Part shown: positions 1-7,394 of the stretch, one piece after another
Layout of the letters: each line of letters begins with the position of its first letter
Numbering within the stretch: the stretch's first letter is position 1
Assembly (NCBI GenBank): GCA_030041195.1
Contig: JASHOI010000304.1
Location: 1-12,417 of the forward strand
DNA: 12,417 nucleotides
From: Streptosporangiaceae bacterium
Lineage (GTDB): Bacteria > Actinomycetota > Actinomycetes > Streptosporangiales > Streptosporangiaceae
Reading direction: 5' to 3'
Program-made: the position numbers and the translations under genes
The notes under the pieces: generated by a model
What the model was told of the DNA's origin: nothing
The model's database searches: none
The model's input: the letters and a program-made list of their open reading frames with translations, nothing else

Positions 1-304
1 CGACCGCATGAGCGACTTCGTGCGTGTTGTTGGCCGTGGGGATTCCGGTGCCGATGTCGAGGAACTGCCGGATGCCCTGGCTTCGGGCCAGGTAGTCGAC
101 GACGTTGGCGAGAAATGCCCGCTGGGCCCGCACGCCGCGGCGCAGTCCGGGGTAGGCCGCGAGCGCCCGCTCGGCCGCCTCGCGGTCGACGGCGAAATTG
201 TCCTTGCCACCGAGCCAGTAGTCGTAGACCCGTGCCTGGTGCGGCCGGGTCGTATCGATCCCGGCCGGAAGCGCCGGCTCCTCCGCCACCGGGTCGTCCG
301 TCAT
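1..304 (-). CDS. SAM-dependent methyltransferase, DUF574/PF04672 family (N-terminal part, cut by window edge)
   Basis: The gene reads leftwards and leaves the window, so only about the first 101 residues are present; the family is usually about 270 aa. The N-terminus carries the family signature: an RVYDYWLGGKDNFAVDRE segment near residues 25-45, and QFLDIGTGIPTANN near residues 80-93, which is the glycine-rich SAM-binding loop of a Rossmann methyltransferase. The ATG at 302-304 is supported by a GAGGAG ribosome-binding site at 311-316, 6 nt upstream. Members are abundant in Streptomyces and related actinomycetes, and their substrates are mostly unknown, so I assign no substrate. It lies 59 nt downstream of ogt on the same strand and could be co-transcribed with it. 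Family assignment is secure; function is not. Confidence 0.92.
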   Translation of the reverse strand, partial: MTDDPVAEEPALPAGIDTTRPHQARVYDYWLGGKDNFAVDREAAERALAAYPGLRRGVRAQRAFLANVVDYLARSQGIRQFLDIGTGIPTANNTHEVAHAV

Positions 305-363
305 CGCAAGCTCCTCTGATCGTCGCGCCCGGGGTCAGCTTAATCTCGGGCCCGGTGCCCGGT

Positions 364-849
364 TCAGAACAGTCTCGCGGACCGCTCCTCCAGGTCGAGC
401 AGGAACCTCTTGCGCGCCAGCCCGCCGGCGTAACCGGTCAGGCTGCCGTCCTTGCCGACCACGCGATGGCACGGGACGATCACGCTGAGCGGGTTGCGGC
501 CCACGGCGACGCCGACGTCCTTGGGCGTGGCCCCGCCGCCCGCCTCGTGGGCCAGGTCGCCGTAGGTGACGGTCTGGCCGTAGGGGATCTCCCCAATCAA
601 ACCCCAGACCAGGGCCTGGAACGGGACGCCCCGGGGTTCCACGGTCAGCTCGAAGCGCTTGCGGTCACCCGCGAAATACTCCGCGAGCTGCTCGGTGACC
701 TCCTCGAACCCGGCGTCGGACCGCGGGCCGAACGTCGCCGGGTCCGGCGCATACCAGTGATGCGGGAAGTACACGCCGGTCAGCTTGCCCCCGTCGGCGA
801 CCAGGGTCAGCTCGCCAATCGGCGAGTCGGTGATCGTGTGGGTTGTCAT
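364..849 (-). CDS. ogt: Methylated-DNA--[protein]-cysteine S-methyltransferase
   Basis: This 161-aa protein is a suicide DNA-repair enzyme. It transfers the alkyl group from O6-alkylguanine (or O4-alkylthymine) in DNA to its own active-site cysteine. The active-site motif PCHRV is at residues 126-130, with Cys127 as acceptor. It is preceded by VGRNPLSVIV and followed by the usual glycine-rich TGYAGGLARKR stretch (138-148). The N-terminal ribonuclease-like domain covers roughly residues 1-75, and the helix-turn-helix DNA-binding domain with PYGQTVTYGDLA lies around 89-100. Length and motif order are normal for stand-alone Ogt/MGMT, and there is no Ada-type regulatory domain. The ATG at 847-849 has a GAGGAG site at 857-862, 7 nt upstream. 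A strong inverted repeat immediately precedes that site (see 862-906). The P450 lies upstream on the same strand and the DUF574 methyltransferase downstream. Confidence 0.95.
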   Translation of the reverse strand: MTTHTITDSPIGELTLVADGGKLTGVYFPHHWYAPDPATFGPRSDAGFEEVTEQLAEYFAGDRKRFELTVEPRGVPFQALVWGLIGEIPYGQTVTYGDLAHEAGGGATPKDVGVAVGRNPLSVIVPCHRVVGKDGSLTGYAGGLARKRFLLDLEERSARLF

Positions 850-861
850 GACCGTTCTCCT

Positions 862-906
862 CGTTCCGGTGCTGCCATGTGGTAGACGGCCGGCAGCACC
901 GGAACG
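862..906 (-). terminator. Perfect 15-bp inverted repeat between P450 and ogt
   Basis: The arms CGTTCCGGTGCTGCC (862-876) and GGCAGCACCGGAACG (892-906) are exactly complementary, with a 15-nt loop. The hairpin lies 28 nt after the P450 stop and its last base is the first G of the ogt GAGGAG site. The simplest reading is an intrinsic terminator of the P450 transcript without a U-tract, which is common in actinomycetes. It could instead be an operator, or an RNA hairpin controlling ogt translation, because it touches the ribosome-binding site. The repeat itself is directly visible; its role is inferred. Confidence 0.5.
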
Positions 907-934
907 TGAGGTCAGCGCCGGGCGTGCCGCGGCC

Positions 935-2293
935 TCATGGGCGGCGGGTCACGATGATCGGCAGCTCGCTCGGCACCAGCGTGCTGCTGGTCACCGGGTG
1001 TACGGCGGCTCCGTCGGCGAGCCGCAGCTGCCAGCGGGCGGCGATCGCGCTGAGCAGCAGGGTTGACTCGGTCCAGGCGAACCCCTCGCCGATGCAGTTC
1101 CTGATGCCCTGGCCGAACGGGAAGAACACCGCGCGCATGTCGCTTCGGCTGTATTCGGTGGCCCACCGGCCGGTATCGAACCGGCCGGGATCGCGGTACA
1201 GCCGCGCGTCGCGGTTGAGCGCGTACGGGCTGAAGAAGATCCGGCTTCCCGCCCGGAGCAGGTAACCGCCGAGCTCGACGTCGATCAGCGCCCGCCGGGG
1301 CAGTATCCAGACCGGGCTGTAGAGGCGCAACGCCTCGGTGATCACGGCGCGGGTGAACGGCAGCCTGCCGAGGGTCTCGTAGCCGGCATCGGTGCCGTTC
1401 AGCACGAGGTCAACTTCCTGCTGCAGCCGTTCTTGGATCTGCGGATGCTGAGCCAGCAGGTAGCAGGCCCAGGCGATGGTGTTCCCCGTCGTTTCCGAGC
1501 CCGCGATGACGAGGGTTGTCGCTTCGTCGCGCAGTTGCTTGCCGGTCATCCCCGCGCCGGTGTCGTCGTCGCGGGCGCGCATGAGGATCGAGATCAGGTC
1601 ACCGTGGTCCGCCCCCGCGCTGCGGTAGCCGTCGATGATGCCTGCCAGCAGGGCATCCAGGCGCCGGCTGGCCGCGCCGAACCGCCGGTTGGACCTGGTC
1701 GGCACCCACGCGAGCCCTGGAACGTTCGCGGTGATGCCCCGGGCCACGAGTTCGGACAGCAGCACCCGCAGCAGCCGCTCGATCTCGTCGATCGCATCAG
1801 CGCCGATGCCGCTGGAAAGCAGCGTCCTGGTGAGCACGGTGAGCGTGATCGACCGCATCTCCCGGTCGAACGCGAGCGTCCCGCCGTCTGGCCATGCGCT
1901 GATACGCGGCACCGCGACATCCCGCATCGTTCCCGCGTACCGGGCGATCTCGGCGCGGCGGAACGCCGGCTGCATCAGGCGCCGCTGCCGATGATGGCTT
2001 TCGCCTTCGGCCATCACCAGCCCGTTGCCTATCAGCCGCCTGGCCCGGCCGAAGTTGAGGCCCTTGCCCAGCTTCCCGGCCTCGCCGACCAGCGCCTGCC
2101 TGATGACCGCCGGACTGTTCAGCACGTAAAAGGAGAATGGCCCGAACCGGACCCGAACCACGTCGCCGTGCTCCCTCGCCCGCTGCAACAGCGCCAGCGG
2201 GTCACGGCCGAACTCCAGCACGTGCCCGAGAACCCGCCTCCCGCCCGGCATCACGGGCACCTCGCGCCCGACCTCCCCGCTCGCCACAGCCAT
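935..2293 (-). CDS. Cytochrome P450
   Basis: This is a heme-thiolate monooxygenase of 452 aa from the chosen start. Visible hallmarks are the I-helix oxygen-activation motif AGSETT (residues 264-269), the K-helix ExxR motif EALR (320-323), and the heme-binding loop FPFGQGIRNCIGEG with Cys400 as proximal ligand. The C-helix region HHRQRRLMQPAF also fits. The frame is open further upstream, to 2440, but ATG 2291-2293 is preferred: AGGAG lies 8 nt before it, and the upstream residues are arginine-rich and unlike a P450 N-terminus. The sequence resembles bacterial P450s of the pentalenene-oxygenase or fatty-acid-hydroxylase-like kind more than soluble CYP105/107 types, but the substrate cannot be read from the sequence. 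No ferredoxin, reductase or terpene synthase is in the window. A broken short-chain dehydrogenase lies upstream on the same strand and may once have been a pathway partner. Confidence 0.95.
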   Translation of the reverse strand: MAVASGEVGREVPVMPGGRRVLGHVLEFGRDPLALLQRAREHGDVVRVRFGPFSFYVLNSPAVIRQALVGEAGKLGKGLNFGRARRLIGNGLVMAEGESHHRQRRLMQPAFRRAEIARYAGTMRDVAVPRISAWPDGGTLAFDREMRSITLTVLTRTLLSSGIGADAIDEIERLLRVLLSELVARGITANVPGLAWVPTRSNRRFGAASRRLDALLAGIIDGYRSAGADHGDLISILMRARDDDTGAGMTGKQLRDEATTLVIAGSETTGNTIAWACYLLAQHPQIQERLQQEVDLVLNGTDAGYETLGRLPFTRAVITEALRLYSPVWILPRRALIDVELGGYLLRAGSRIFFSPYALNRDARLYRDPGRFDTGRWATEYSRSDMRAVFFPFGQGIRNCIGEGFAWTESTLLLSAIAARWQLRLADGAAVHPVTSSTLVPSELPIIVTRRP

Positions 2294-2500
2294 CGTCCGC
2301 GCTCCTGACAGCATCCGCAGCAGCCTGCTGGCCGGCCGGTGCGGCACCTGGCCGATCGCTGCCGATGAGCCGGCAAACGAACAACGCGCCAGCCTTCCGG
2401 TCGATCTGCCCGCTGTTCGGACAGTATCCCGATGCCCCAAGACGCGCCGCTGACCAGCGGTTACGCCGACCTTCCGACCTTCCGGCGCGACCAGAGGTCC

Positions 2501-2701
2501 TTACCGGGCGTGGCTGGGGGCGATCAGCTGTTCGGAGCGTTCCCAGAGGCTGTAGGCGAGGCTGGCGTCGAACGCCTGCGGGTTCACGCGCCGGGCGGGC
2601 TTACGCTTCTCGTAATAGGTGCCGGGTTCCCAGTCGGCGCCGGGCTGGCTCTCGGCGAGCCAGACCAGCTCGTCCGCGCCCTTCTCTGGGGTGGTCAGCG
2701 G
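2501..2701 (-). pseudogene. Short-chain dehydrogenase/reductase, C-terminal remnant
   Basis: The last 66 or so codons, ending in TAA at 2501-2503, match the C-terminal end of retinol-dehydrogenase-like SDR proteins. Recognisable blocks are TPEKGADELVWLAES, GTYYEKRKPARR and SLWERSEQL, in the usual order. The Rossmann fold, the TGxxxGxG motif and the YxxxK catalytic site are all missing. Upstream of about 2701 the frame stays open, but its sequence is glycine-rich antisense of the TetR remnant and has no SDR similarity. The break coincides with the left limit of the TetR fragment on the other strand. Remains of a dehydrogenase that probably lay upstream of the P450; very unlikely to be functional. 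Identification is by motif recollection, not a search. Confidence 0.72.
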
Positions 2702-3001
2702 GTGGTCTTCGAAACCCCGGCGCTGCTCGCGGTCTACCTGCAGAAACTGCACGACATCGCGGCCGCGGCCGCCGACGTGCTCCGGGACCGGGCCCAGGCA
2801 GCCGGAACCCCCTACGCCCCCGACGACCCGGCCCCCCGAGCCCTCACCGCCGCGGCCTTCGGATGCCTGCTCGCCGCCCAGCACACCTGGCTGGCCTCCG
2901 CAACCGGCGACTCCCTCGCCAGCTACATCGACCGCGCCATGGCCACCGTCGCCCCCCGCACCGAGGCAGCCGGGCGGTCAGCCACTTCCACCGCGAGCTG
3001 A
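2699..3001 (+). pseudogene. TetR-family regulator, C-terminal ligand-binding-domain remnant
   Basis: From about 2699 the plus-strand frame gives about 100 residues ending in TGA at 2999-3001. They look like the C-terminal half of a TetR/AcrR repressor: VVFETPALLAVYLQKLHDI (helix after the central domain), then AAADVLRDRAQAAG, an amphipathic helix ALTAAAFGCLLAAQHTWLA, and the closing SLASYIDRAMATVAP helix. The N-terminal DNA-binding helix-turn-helix is absent. Upstream of 2699 the same frame (open from 2432) is antisense of the SDR remnant and has no TetR character. A regulator without its DNA-binding domain is presumably non-functional. The arrangement suggests it once diverged from the dehydrogenase gene and controlled it. 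Confidence rests on general family pattern. Confidence 0.6.
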
Positions 3002-3264
3002 ACCGATTTCCCCTGCGCACAAGTCCTCGGAGAAGGCCGGGCAGCGAGTCGCGCCGTCAGCCGAACAGCCCGGGGTCGAAGCCGGCCGCAATGCGGGGGC
3101 AGGGTCCTCGGGATCGCGCCACACGGCGTCGAAGTCGAGGACCGCGTAGCACGCCCGGCACTGTTACCCGGCCGTGGCGCTAACCATTGATTCTTTGGCG
3201 GGCGATAGGGCGACCCCCAAGCCGCTGGCCAATCCCCACAGGCGACGCGTCCCCCACCGCCTGA

Positions 3265-3390
3265 GTCCCCGCACGACCAAACGGGGCCTTCGCTGATCCC
3301 CATGTTCCCAGGCCACTTGCGCGATCGGCTTGCCGGTCTCCGGCAACAGGCGGTCCGCGTCACCTTTTGAAATTCCGACGCGATCTTCCT
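3265..3390 (-). pseudogene. IS3-family OrfA-like transposase fragment, frameshifted
   Basis: On the minus strand one frame reads DADRLLPETGKPIAQVAWE, close to the OrfA helix-turn-helix consensus in which RLVRETGKPIAQVARELGI is typical. The following part of the consensus, MGISEGPVW (compare LGINEGTLGNW), continues in a different frame a few bases later, so a frameshift lies near 3305. An EFQK tetrapeptide just upstream, as in the SPEFR block of OrfA, is again in another frame. No OrfB, DDE residues or terminal inverted repeats were recognised. This is therefore a decayed fragment, not a mobile element. The match is short and judged by eye. Confidence 0.45.
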
Positions 3391-3448
3391 ATCGCGCGCT
3401 CCAGGCTGCTAGTGGCCGGTTGGCGTAGTGACGCCTAGGATTCCCTTT

Positions 3449-3494
3449 GAGCGCTCTCTTGGGGAGTTATCGAGCGCTCTTTCGAGAGTTGCTC
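3449..3494 (+). promoter_or_regulatory. Tandem GAGCGCTCT repeat upstream of the LAL gene (candidate operator)
   Basis: Two copies of GAGCGCTCT (3449-3457 and 3472-3480) start 23 bp apart. Each contains the 8-bp palindrome GAGCGCTC and is followed after 6 or 5 nt by GAGTT. The second copy can also fold as an interrupted hairpin: GAGC, CTCT, a TTCG loop, AGAG, GCTC (3472-3494). The block ends 21 nt before the start codon. Spacing of about two helical turns suggests cooperative binding of a dimeric regulator, possibly the LAL protein itself. Role is inferred. Confidence 0.45.
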
Positions 3495-3515
3495 AAGCAT
3501 CATTAGGACTTGATC

Positions 3516-5756
3516 ATGACCCTCGGCTCTCATCGGGTGGCCCCGAGCCCGGAACCGAGCCGGTCGCTGCCGGACACCAAGTTCTCGGTCCCAAAGCCTC
3601 GTCCCGATGCAGTAAGTCGCGCCAAGCTCATCGACGCTGGCCGGTCGTCCGATTCCCGTGTTGTCGCGGTCACCGCGCCGCCGGGCTACGGAAAGTCGAC
3701 GCTCCTGGCGGAGTGGGCCGGAGCGGAGGATCGCCGCGTGGCCTGGGTGTCTTTGGACCGTTTCGACGATGATCCGGCGCTGCTGCTGCTCTCGCTGGCG
3801 TCCGCGTACCATCGGGCCGGGCTGTGCGGCGCTGATCTTGTGGCCGATATGCGCGGTCCCGGCGTGTCGGTGCTGGGCAGGGCCGCGCCGCGGCTGGCCG
3901 CCGCGCTGCACGCGAGCCAAGTCCGGTTCGTGCTCATGCTGGACGATCTTCACGAACTACAGTCGCCGGAATGCCATGACGTGCTGAGCGTGGTGATTTC
4001 GGGGATCCCCCCGGGATCTCAGCTCGTCGCCGCGAGTCGTTCCGAGCAGCCGCACATTCCTCGGCTGCGGGCATCGGGTGATGCGATGGAGTTCGGCGCC
4101 AGTGACTTGGCCCTCGACGCGGCTGGCACTCAGCAGATCTTCTCGCAGGCGCAGGTCAGCCTGGCCCCCGAGCAGGTCAGCGCGGTGACCGAACGGACAG
4201 AAGGCTGGCCGGCCGGCCTCTATCTCGCCGCCTTGATCGCGAAGGAGGGCAACAGCCAAGAGTGGACGGTCACCGGTGACGACCGGTACGTGGCTGACTA
4301 TCTGTATCGTGAGGCCCTGCTCCACCAGACCGAGGACATGCAGCGGTTTCTGCGCCGCACGGCCGTGCTCGACCAGCTCAGCGGACCACTATGCGACGCC
4401 ACACTCGATTCATCCGGCGCAGCTGAACATCTGCGTCACCTGGAGGGTGCCGGCCTGTTTCTGATCCCGCTCGACCGGCGGCGGCAGTGGTACCGCTACC
4501 ACTCGTTGTTCCAGGAGTTCCTGCTCGGGGAGCTGGTCCGCACCGAACCGGGCATCATCACGACGCTGCACCAGCGCGCCGCCAACTGGTATGAGTCCAA
4601 CGGTTCGCCGGCACTGGCCCTCGAGCACCTGTTGCACACGACCGACTGGGACCGCTCGCTGCGGCTGGCGACCGCGCTGGCCCTGCCGACCTACATGGCC
4701 GGGCAGATGACGACCAGCCAGCGCTGGTACCGAACTATCGGCGAGGTGAATATCGAACGCTACCCACCGCTTGCCGTGCAAGTCTGCGGGACTGCCGCGG
4801 CAAGCGGCGATACGGCCGGGACCGCGCGGTGGGCAGCGTTCCTTGACGATGCGTCGTTCGACGGTGTGCCCACAGATGGGTCGGCCTCGTTCGACTCGGC
4901 TCGGGCCGTGTTGCGGGCATTGCTGTGTGCCAGCGGTCCGCAGGCGATGATGGCCGACGCAGCCTTCGCTGTCGCCCAGGAACCCGCCTGGAGCAGCTGG
5001 CGCGACACTGCGCTCTGGTTGCTCGGCGAAGCGAACATGCTCGCAGGAAACCTCGAAGAGGCCCGCGGCCTTCTTACTGAGGCATCCGCCGCCGCTGTGG
5101 CAATGGGTAACACCGAACCCGTCGTCGTCTGTGAATCGGACCTCGCGATGCTGGCTATGGATCGCGGCGAGTGGAGCGAGGCGGCCGGCCGGCTCGGCCT
5201 TGCGCTGGCCACGATCGAATCGAACCGGATGCACGACTACATCACGTGTCTGTTGGCCTTTGCCGAGGCAGCCCGGCTTTCCGTGCACCAAGGTGACATG
5301 GACAAGGCCCGCCGCCAGCTCGCCCAGGCGATGCGGGGCCGCCCGTCAGCTACCTACGCGTTCCCGTGGGTAGCTGTCCGGCTGCGGCTGCAGCTGGCCA
5401 AGGTGTATCTCGCAATCGGCGATCCGGGGGCGACCCGTCAGCTGGTGCGCGAGATCGATGACATCCTGCAACAGCGTCCCGCGCTCGGGACCCTCACCGA
5501 ACAGGTCGAGGAGTTCCGCACCCGTGCGGCCAAGGCCGCCAGAGCAGCCGCCGCCTCGTCGCCGCTGACCCCGGCCGAACTGCGGCTGCTGCCCTACCTG
5601 CAGACCCACCTGACCGCGAATGCCATCGCCGAGCGGTTGTTCGTCTCCAGCCACACCGTCAAGGCCGAGCTCAAGTCGATCTACCGCAAGCTGGGCGTCT
5701 CGACGCGCCACGACGCCGTGCAGCAAGCCACGGCGATCGGCCTGCTTGGCGCGTAG
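3516..5756 (+). CDS. LuxR-family ATP-binding regulator (LAL, MalT-like)
   Basis: This 746-aa STAND-type transcription factor has an N-terminal NTPase with Walker A APPGYGKST (residues 54-62) and Walker B FVLMLDDLH (138-146). A long alpha-helical, TPR-like sensor region covers roughly 330-670. A C-terminal LuxR helix-turn-helix (684-746) contains the recognition region LFVSSHTVKAELKSIYRKLGVSTR. By analogy with MalT, ATP and an inducer would drive oligomerisation and activation. ATG 3516-3518 is chosen because AGGA (3505-3508) lies 7 nt upstream; a TTG two codons earlier is the only nearby alternative. At 746 aa it is shorter than many LAL proteins (about 850-950 aa). The permease gene starts 2 nt after its stop, pointing to translational coupling and a local target. 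The inducer is unknown. Confidence 0.92.
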   Translation: MTLGSHRVAPSPEPSRSLPDTKFSVPKPRPDAVSRAKLIDAGRSSDSRVVAVTAPPGYGKSTLLAEWAGAEDRRVAWVSLDRFDDDPALLLLSLASAYHRAGLCGADLVADMRGPGVSVLGRAAPRLAAALHASQVRFVLMLDDLHELQSPECHDVLSVVISGIPPGSQLVAASRSEQPHIPRLRASGDAMEFGASDLALDAAGTQQIFSQAQVSLAPEQVSAVTERTEGWPAGLYLAALIAKEGNSQEWTVTGDDRYVADYLYREALLHQTEDMQRFLRRTAVLDQLSGPLCDATLDSSGAAEHLRHLEGAGLFLIPLDRRRQWYRYHSLFQEFLLGELVRTEPGIITTLHQRAANWYESNGSPALALEHLLHTTDWDRSLRLATALALPTYMAGQMTTSQRWYRTIGEVNIERYPPLAVQVCGTAAASGDTAGTARWAAFLDDASFDGVPTDGSASFDSARAVLRALLCASGPQAMMADAAFAVAQEPAWSSWRDTALWLLGEANMLAGNLEEARGLLTEASAAAVAMGNTEPVVVCESDLAMLAMDRGEWSEAAGRLGLALATIESNRMHDYITCLLAFAEAARLSVHQGDMDKARRQLAQAMRGRPSATYAFPWVAVRLRLQLAKVYLAIGDPGATRQLVREIDDILQQRPALGTLTEQVEEFRTRAAKAARAAAASSPLTPAELRLLPYLQTHLTANAIAERLFVSSHTVKAELKSIYRKLGVSTRHDAVQQATAIGLLGA

Positions 5757-5758
5757 CG

Positions 5759-7222
5759 GTGGTGACTGACTGGTCCTCCCCCACATCGGGAACGCACGAC
5801 GCGGGCGGGGGCAACCGCAGTATCGAGAGGCGCTCGATCGACTGGATCCCGGACACTGAGCGTCACGGCAAGGTATGGCAGCAGACGCCGCTGTGGTTCC
5901 TGGGCAATTTCCAGTACAGCACGATCGCGGTCGGCTTCATCGGGCCTTTGCTTGGCCTGTCGGTCGGGTGGACGACCGTCGCAGGCACGGCCGGTATCCT
6001 CGTCGGCACCTGCTTCATGGCCCTGCACGCGACCCAGGGGCCCACGCTCGGGCTGGCGCAGATGATTCAGTCGCGTGCCCAGTTCGGTAGCCGTGGCGTC
6101 ATCATTGTGCTGTTGGCGATGCTGGTCACCTACATGGCCGCCAACGTGGTCGTCCAGGTACTGCTCGCCCAGGGCCTGCACGGGGCCTTCGGCTGGAACG
6201 CCAGTGCAGTGGCGATCGTGGTCACGGCAGGGGCAGCGCTGCTCGCGATCTACGGCTATGACTGGGTGCACCGCGTGTTCCGCTGGATCTTGTGGATAAG
6301 CCTGCCGCTGGTAACTGTCGTCACCATTGGCGTGTTCGCCGGACGGGCAGGGGGCGTGGTCAGCCACCACGTTTACGGGTTCAGCTGGACAGGCTTCATG
6401 GCACAGTTCACCGCGGCGATGTCCTACAACCTCGGGTGGGCAGGGTATGTATCCGACTACACGCGTTATTTGCCGCGTGCCATTCCCCGCGCCAAGCTCA
6501 TTGGCTGCGTGTTCGCGGGAGCCGCGACGCCGGCGGTCTGGCTGATCGCCCTGGGCGCCTGGCTGGCCATCCGGCTGAACGCGACGGACCCACTGGTCGG
6601 CCTGCAGCGGGCGGGCGACAACGTGATCACCCATCTCGGCGGGGCGACCGGTTTCCTGTTGTCCGTCGCGCTAGCCGCGGGCATGGGCATGAACGCCTAC
6701 AGCGCCATGCTGACGACGCTGGCCGGGGTGGACGCTTTCCACAAGGTCAAGCCCACCAGGAGCGCCCGCGTGATCACCATCCTGGTGCTGTCGGTGATCT
6801 GGTTCGTGATCGGCACACTGACGACGACCAGCGCGGTCGCGGTCGTGGATATCGCGCTGTCGCTTACCCTGTACCTGCTGGTTCCGTGGACGGTGATCAG
6901 CCTGACTGACTTTTTCTTCGTGCGTCGTGGCCGTTATGCCATCGTGGATATCTTCCGGCCCAGCGGTGTTTATGGGGTGTGGTCGTATCGCGGGCTGATC
7001 GCCTACGGGGCCGGATTCGCCGCCGAGATGCCGTTCATGGTGCTCCCCCCTTACTACATCGGTCCATTGGCCAAGGTCCTGCACGGCGTGGACATCGTGT
7101 GGGTCGTCGGTGCAGTAGTGACCGCGGTCGTCTACTTGCTGCTGACCCGCAGCCTCGACGTGGCCGCGGAACAGGCGGCGATCGACAACAGCAGTTCCGA
7201 GCTCCGGTGCGTACCGGATTGA
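5759..7222 (+). CDS. NCS1-family permease (purine/cytosine/allantoin/thiamine-type)
   Basis: A 487-aa inner-membrane secondary transporter of the nucleobase:cation symporter-1 family (PF02133). The N-terminal cytoplasmic segment ends in IPDTERHGKVWQQTPLWFLGN, a typical NCS1 entry into the first helix. Family landmarks follow: the GPTLGLAQMIQSRAQFG loop (94-110) and SDYTRYLP (232-239). About 12 hydrophobic segments are visible between residues 45 and 465, including one ending at LLLTRS. Known substrates of the family include cytosine, uracil, allantoin, hydantoins, thiamine and pyridoxine; the sequence does not let me choose. Translation probably begins at GTG 5759-5761 (a second GTG follows at 5762), 2 nt after the regulator stop, with no clear separate ribosome-binding site, so it is likely translated by coupling. 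Co-transcription suggests the LAL protein controls uptake of this permease's substrate. Confidence 0.93.
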   Translation: MVTDWSSPTSGTHDAGGGNRSIERRSIDWIPDTERHGKVWQQTPLWFLGNFQYSTIAVGFIGPLLGLSVGWTTVAGTAGILVGTCFMALHATQGPTLGLAQMIQSRAQFGSRGVIIVLLAMLVTYMAANVVVQVLLAQGLHGAFGWNASAVAIVVTAGAALLAIYGYDWVHRVFRWILWISLPLVTVVTIGVFAGRAGGVVSHHVYGFSWTGFMAQFTAAMSYNLGWAGYVSDYTRYLPRAIPRAKLIGCVFAGAATPAVWLIALGAWLAIRLNATDPLVGLQRAGDNVITHLGGATGFLLSVALAAGMGMNAYSAMLTTLAGVDAFHKVKPTRSARVITILVLSVIWFVIGTLTTTSAVAVVDIALSLTLYLLVPWTVISLTDFFFVRRGRYAIVDIFRPSGVYGVWSYRGLIAYGAGFAAEMPFMVLPPYYIGPLAKVLHGVDIVWVVGAVVTAVVYLLLTRSLDVAAEQAAIDNSSSELRCVPD

Positions 7223-7325
7223 CCAGGCGCCGGGTGGTCGACGCAGGCCTGATTGCCAGGATGGCCAGCGCCGGCGTGCCCCAGACCAGGCCGTCGCGGC
7301 AGTGTTCATTCAGCGGCGCACTCGC

Positions 7326-7345
7326 GGGGGTGGGGCCCACCTCCC
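7326..7345. terminator. Possible bidirectional hairpin between convergent genes
   Basis: GGGGGTG (7326-7332) can pair with CACCTCC (7338-7344 region) around a short GGGCC loop, with one G-T wobble. A small CCGGC/GCCGG repeat follows at 7344-7355. It sits in the 172-nt space between the convergent permease and VOC genes, where terminators are expected. There is no T-tract and local GC is high, so this may be chance. Confidence 0.28.
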
Positions 7346-7394
7346 GGCAAGCCGGATGGCCGGGGCTCTGGTCGTTCTCAGGTGCCGGTAAGGG

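Larger units (their letters stand above)
3002..3515. other. Gap of 514 nt without an intact gene
   Basis: No open frame here looks like a functional gene. It holds a degraded IS3 OrfA-like stretch (about 3265-3390, minus), a tandem repeat just before the LAL gene (3449-3494), and a short coding-looking minus-strand stretch near 3065-3160 (residues YAVLDFDAVWRDPEDPAP) that I could not assign. That stretch has an upstream in-frame stop and no convincing start. Local composition is more AT-rich around 3350-3515 than in neighbouring genes, which fits a promoter region for the regulator at 3516. Confidence 0.6.

Noticed and set aside
1433..2308. Long plus-strand open frame of 291 codons
   Set aside because: It is antisense to the P450, which carries all diagnostic motifs. 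Such shadow frames are routine at high GC.
2432..3001. A single 189-codon plus-strand gene over the whole region
   Set aside because: Only the part after about 2699 has protein-family character. The first half is antisense to the SDR remnant.
3065..3160. Minus-strand stretch reading YAVLDFDAVWRDPEDPAP, perhaps a hydrolase tail
   Set aside because: It has an upstream in-frame stop and no start, and the family match is too vague to name.
5681..6634. Minus-strand open frame of 317 codons across the regulator end and permease start
   Set aside because: Composition is His/Asp/Arg-rich antisense, with no recognisable domain, opposite two well-supported genes.
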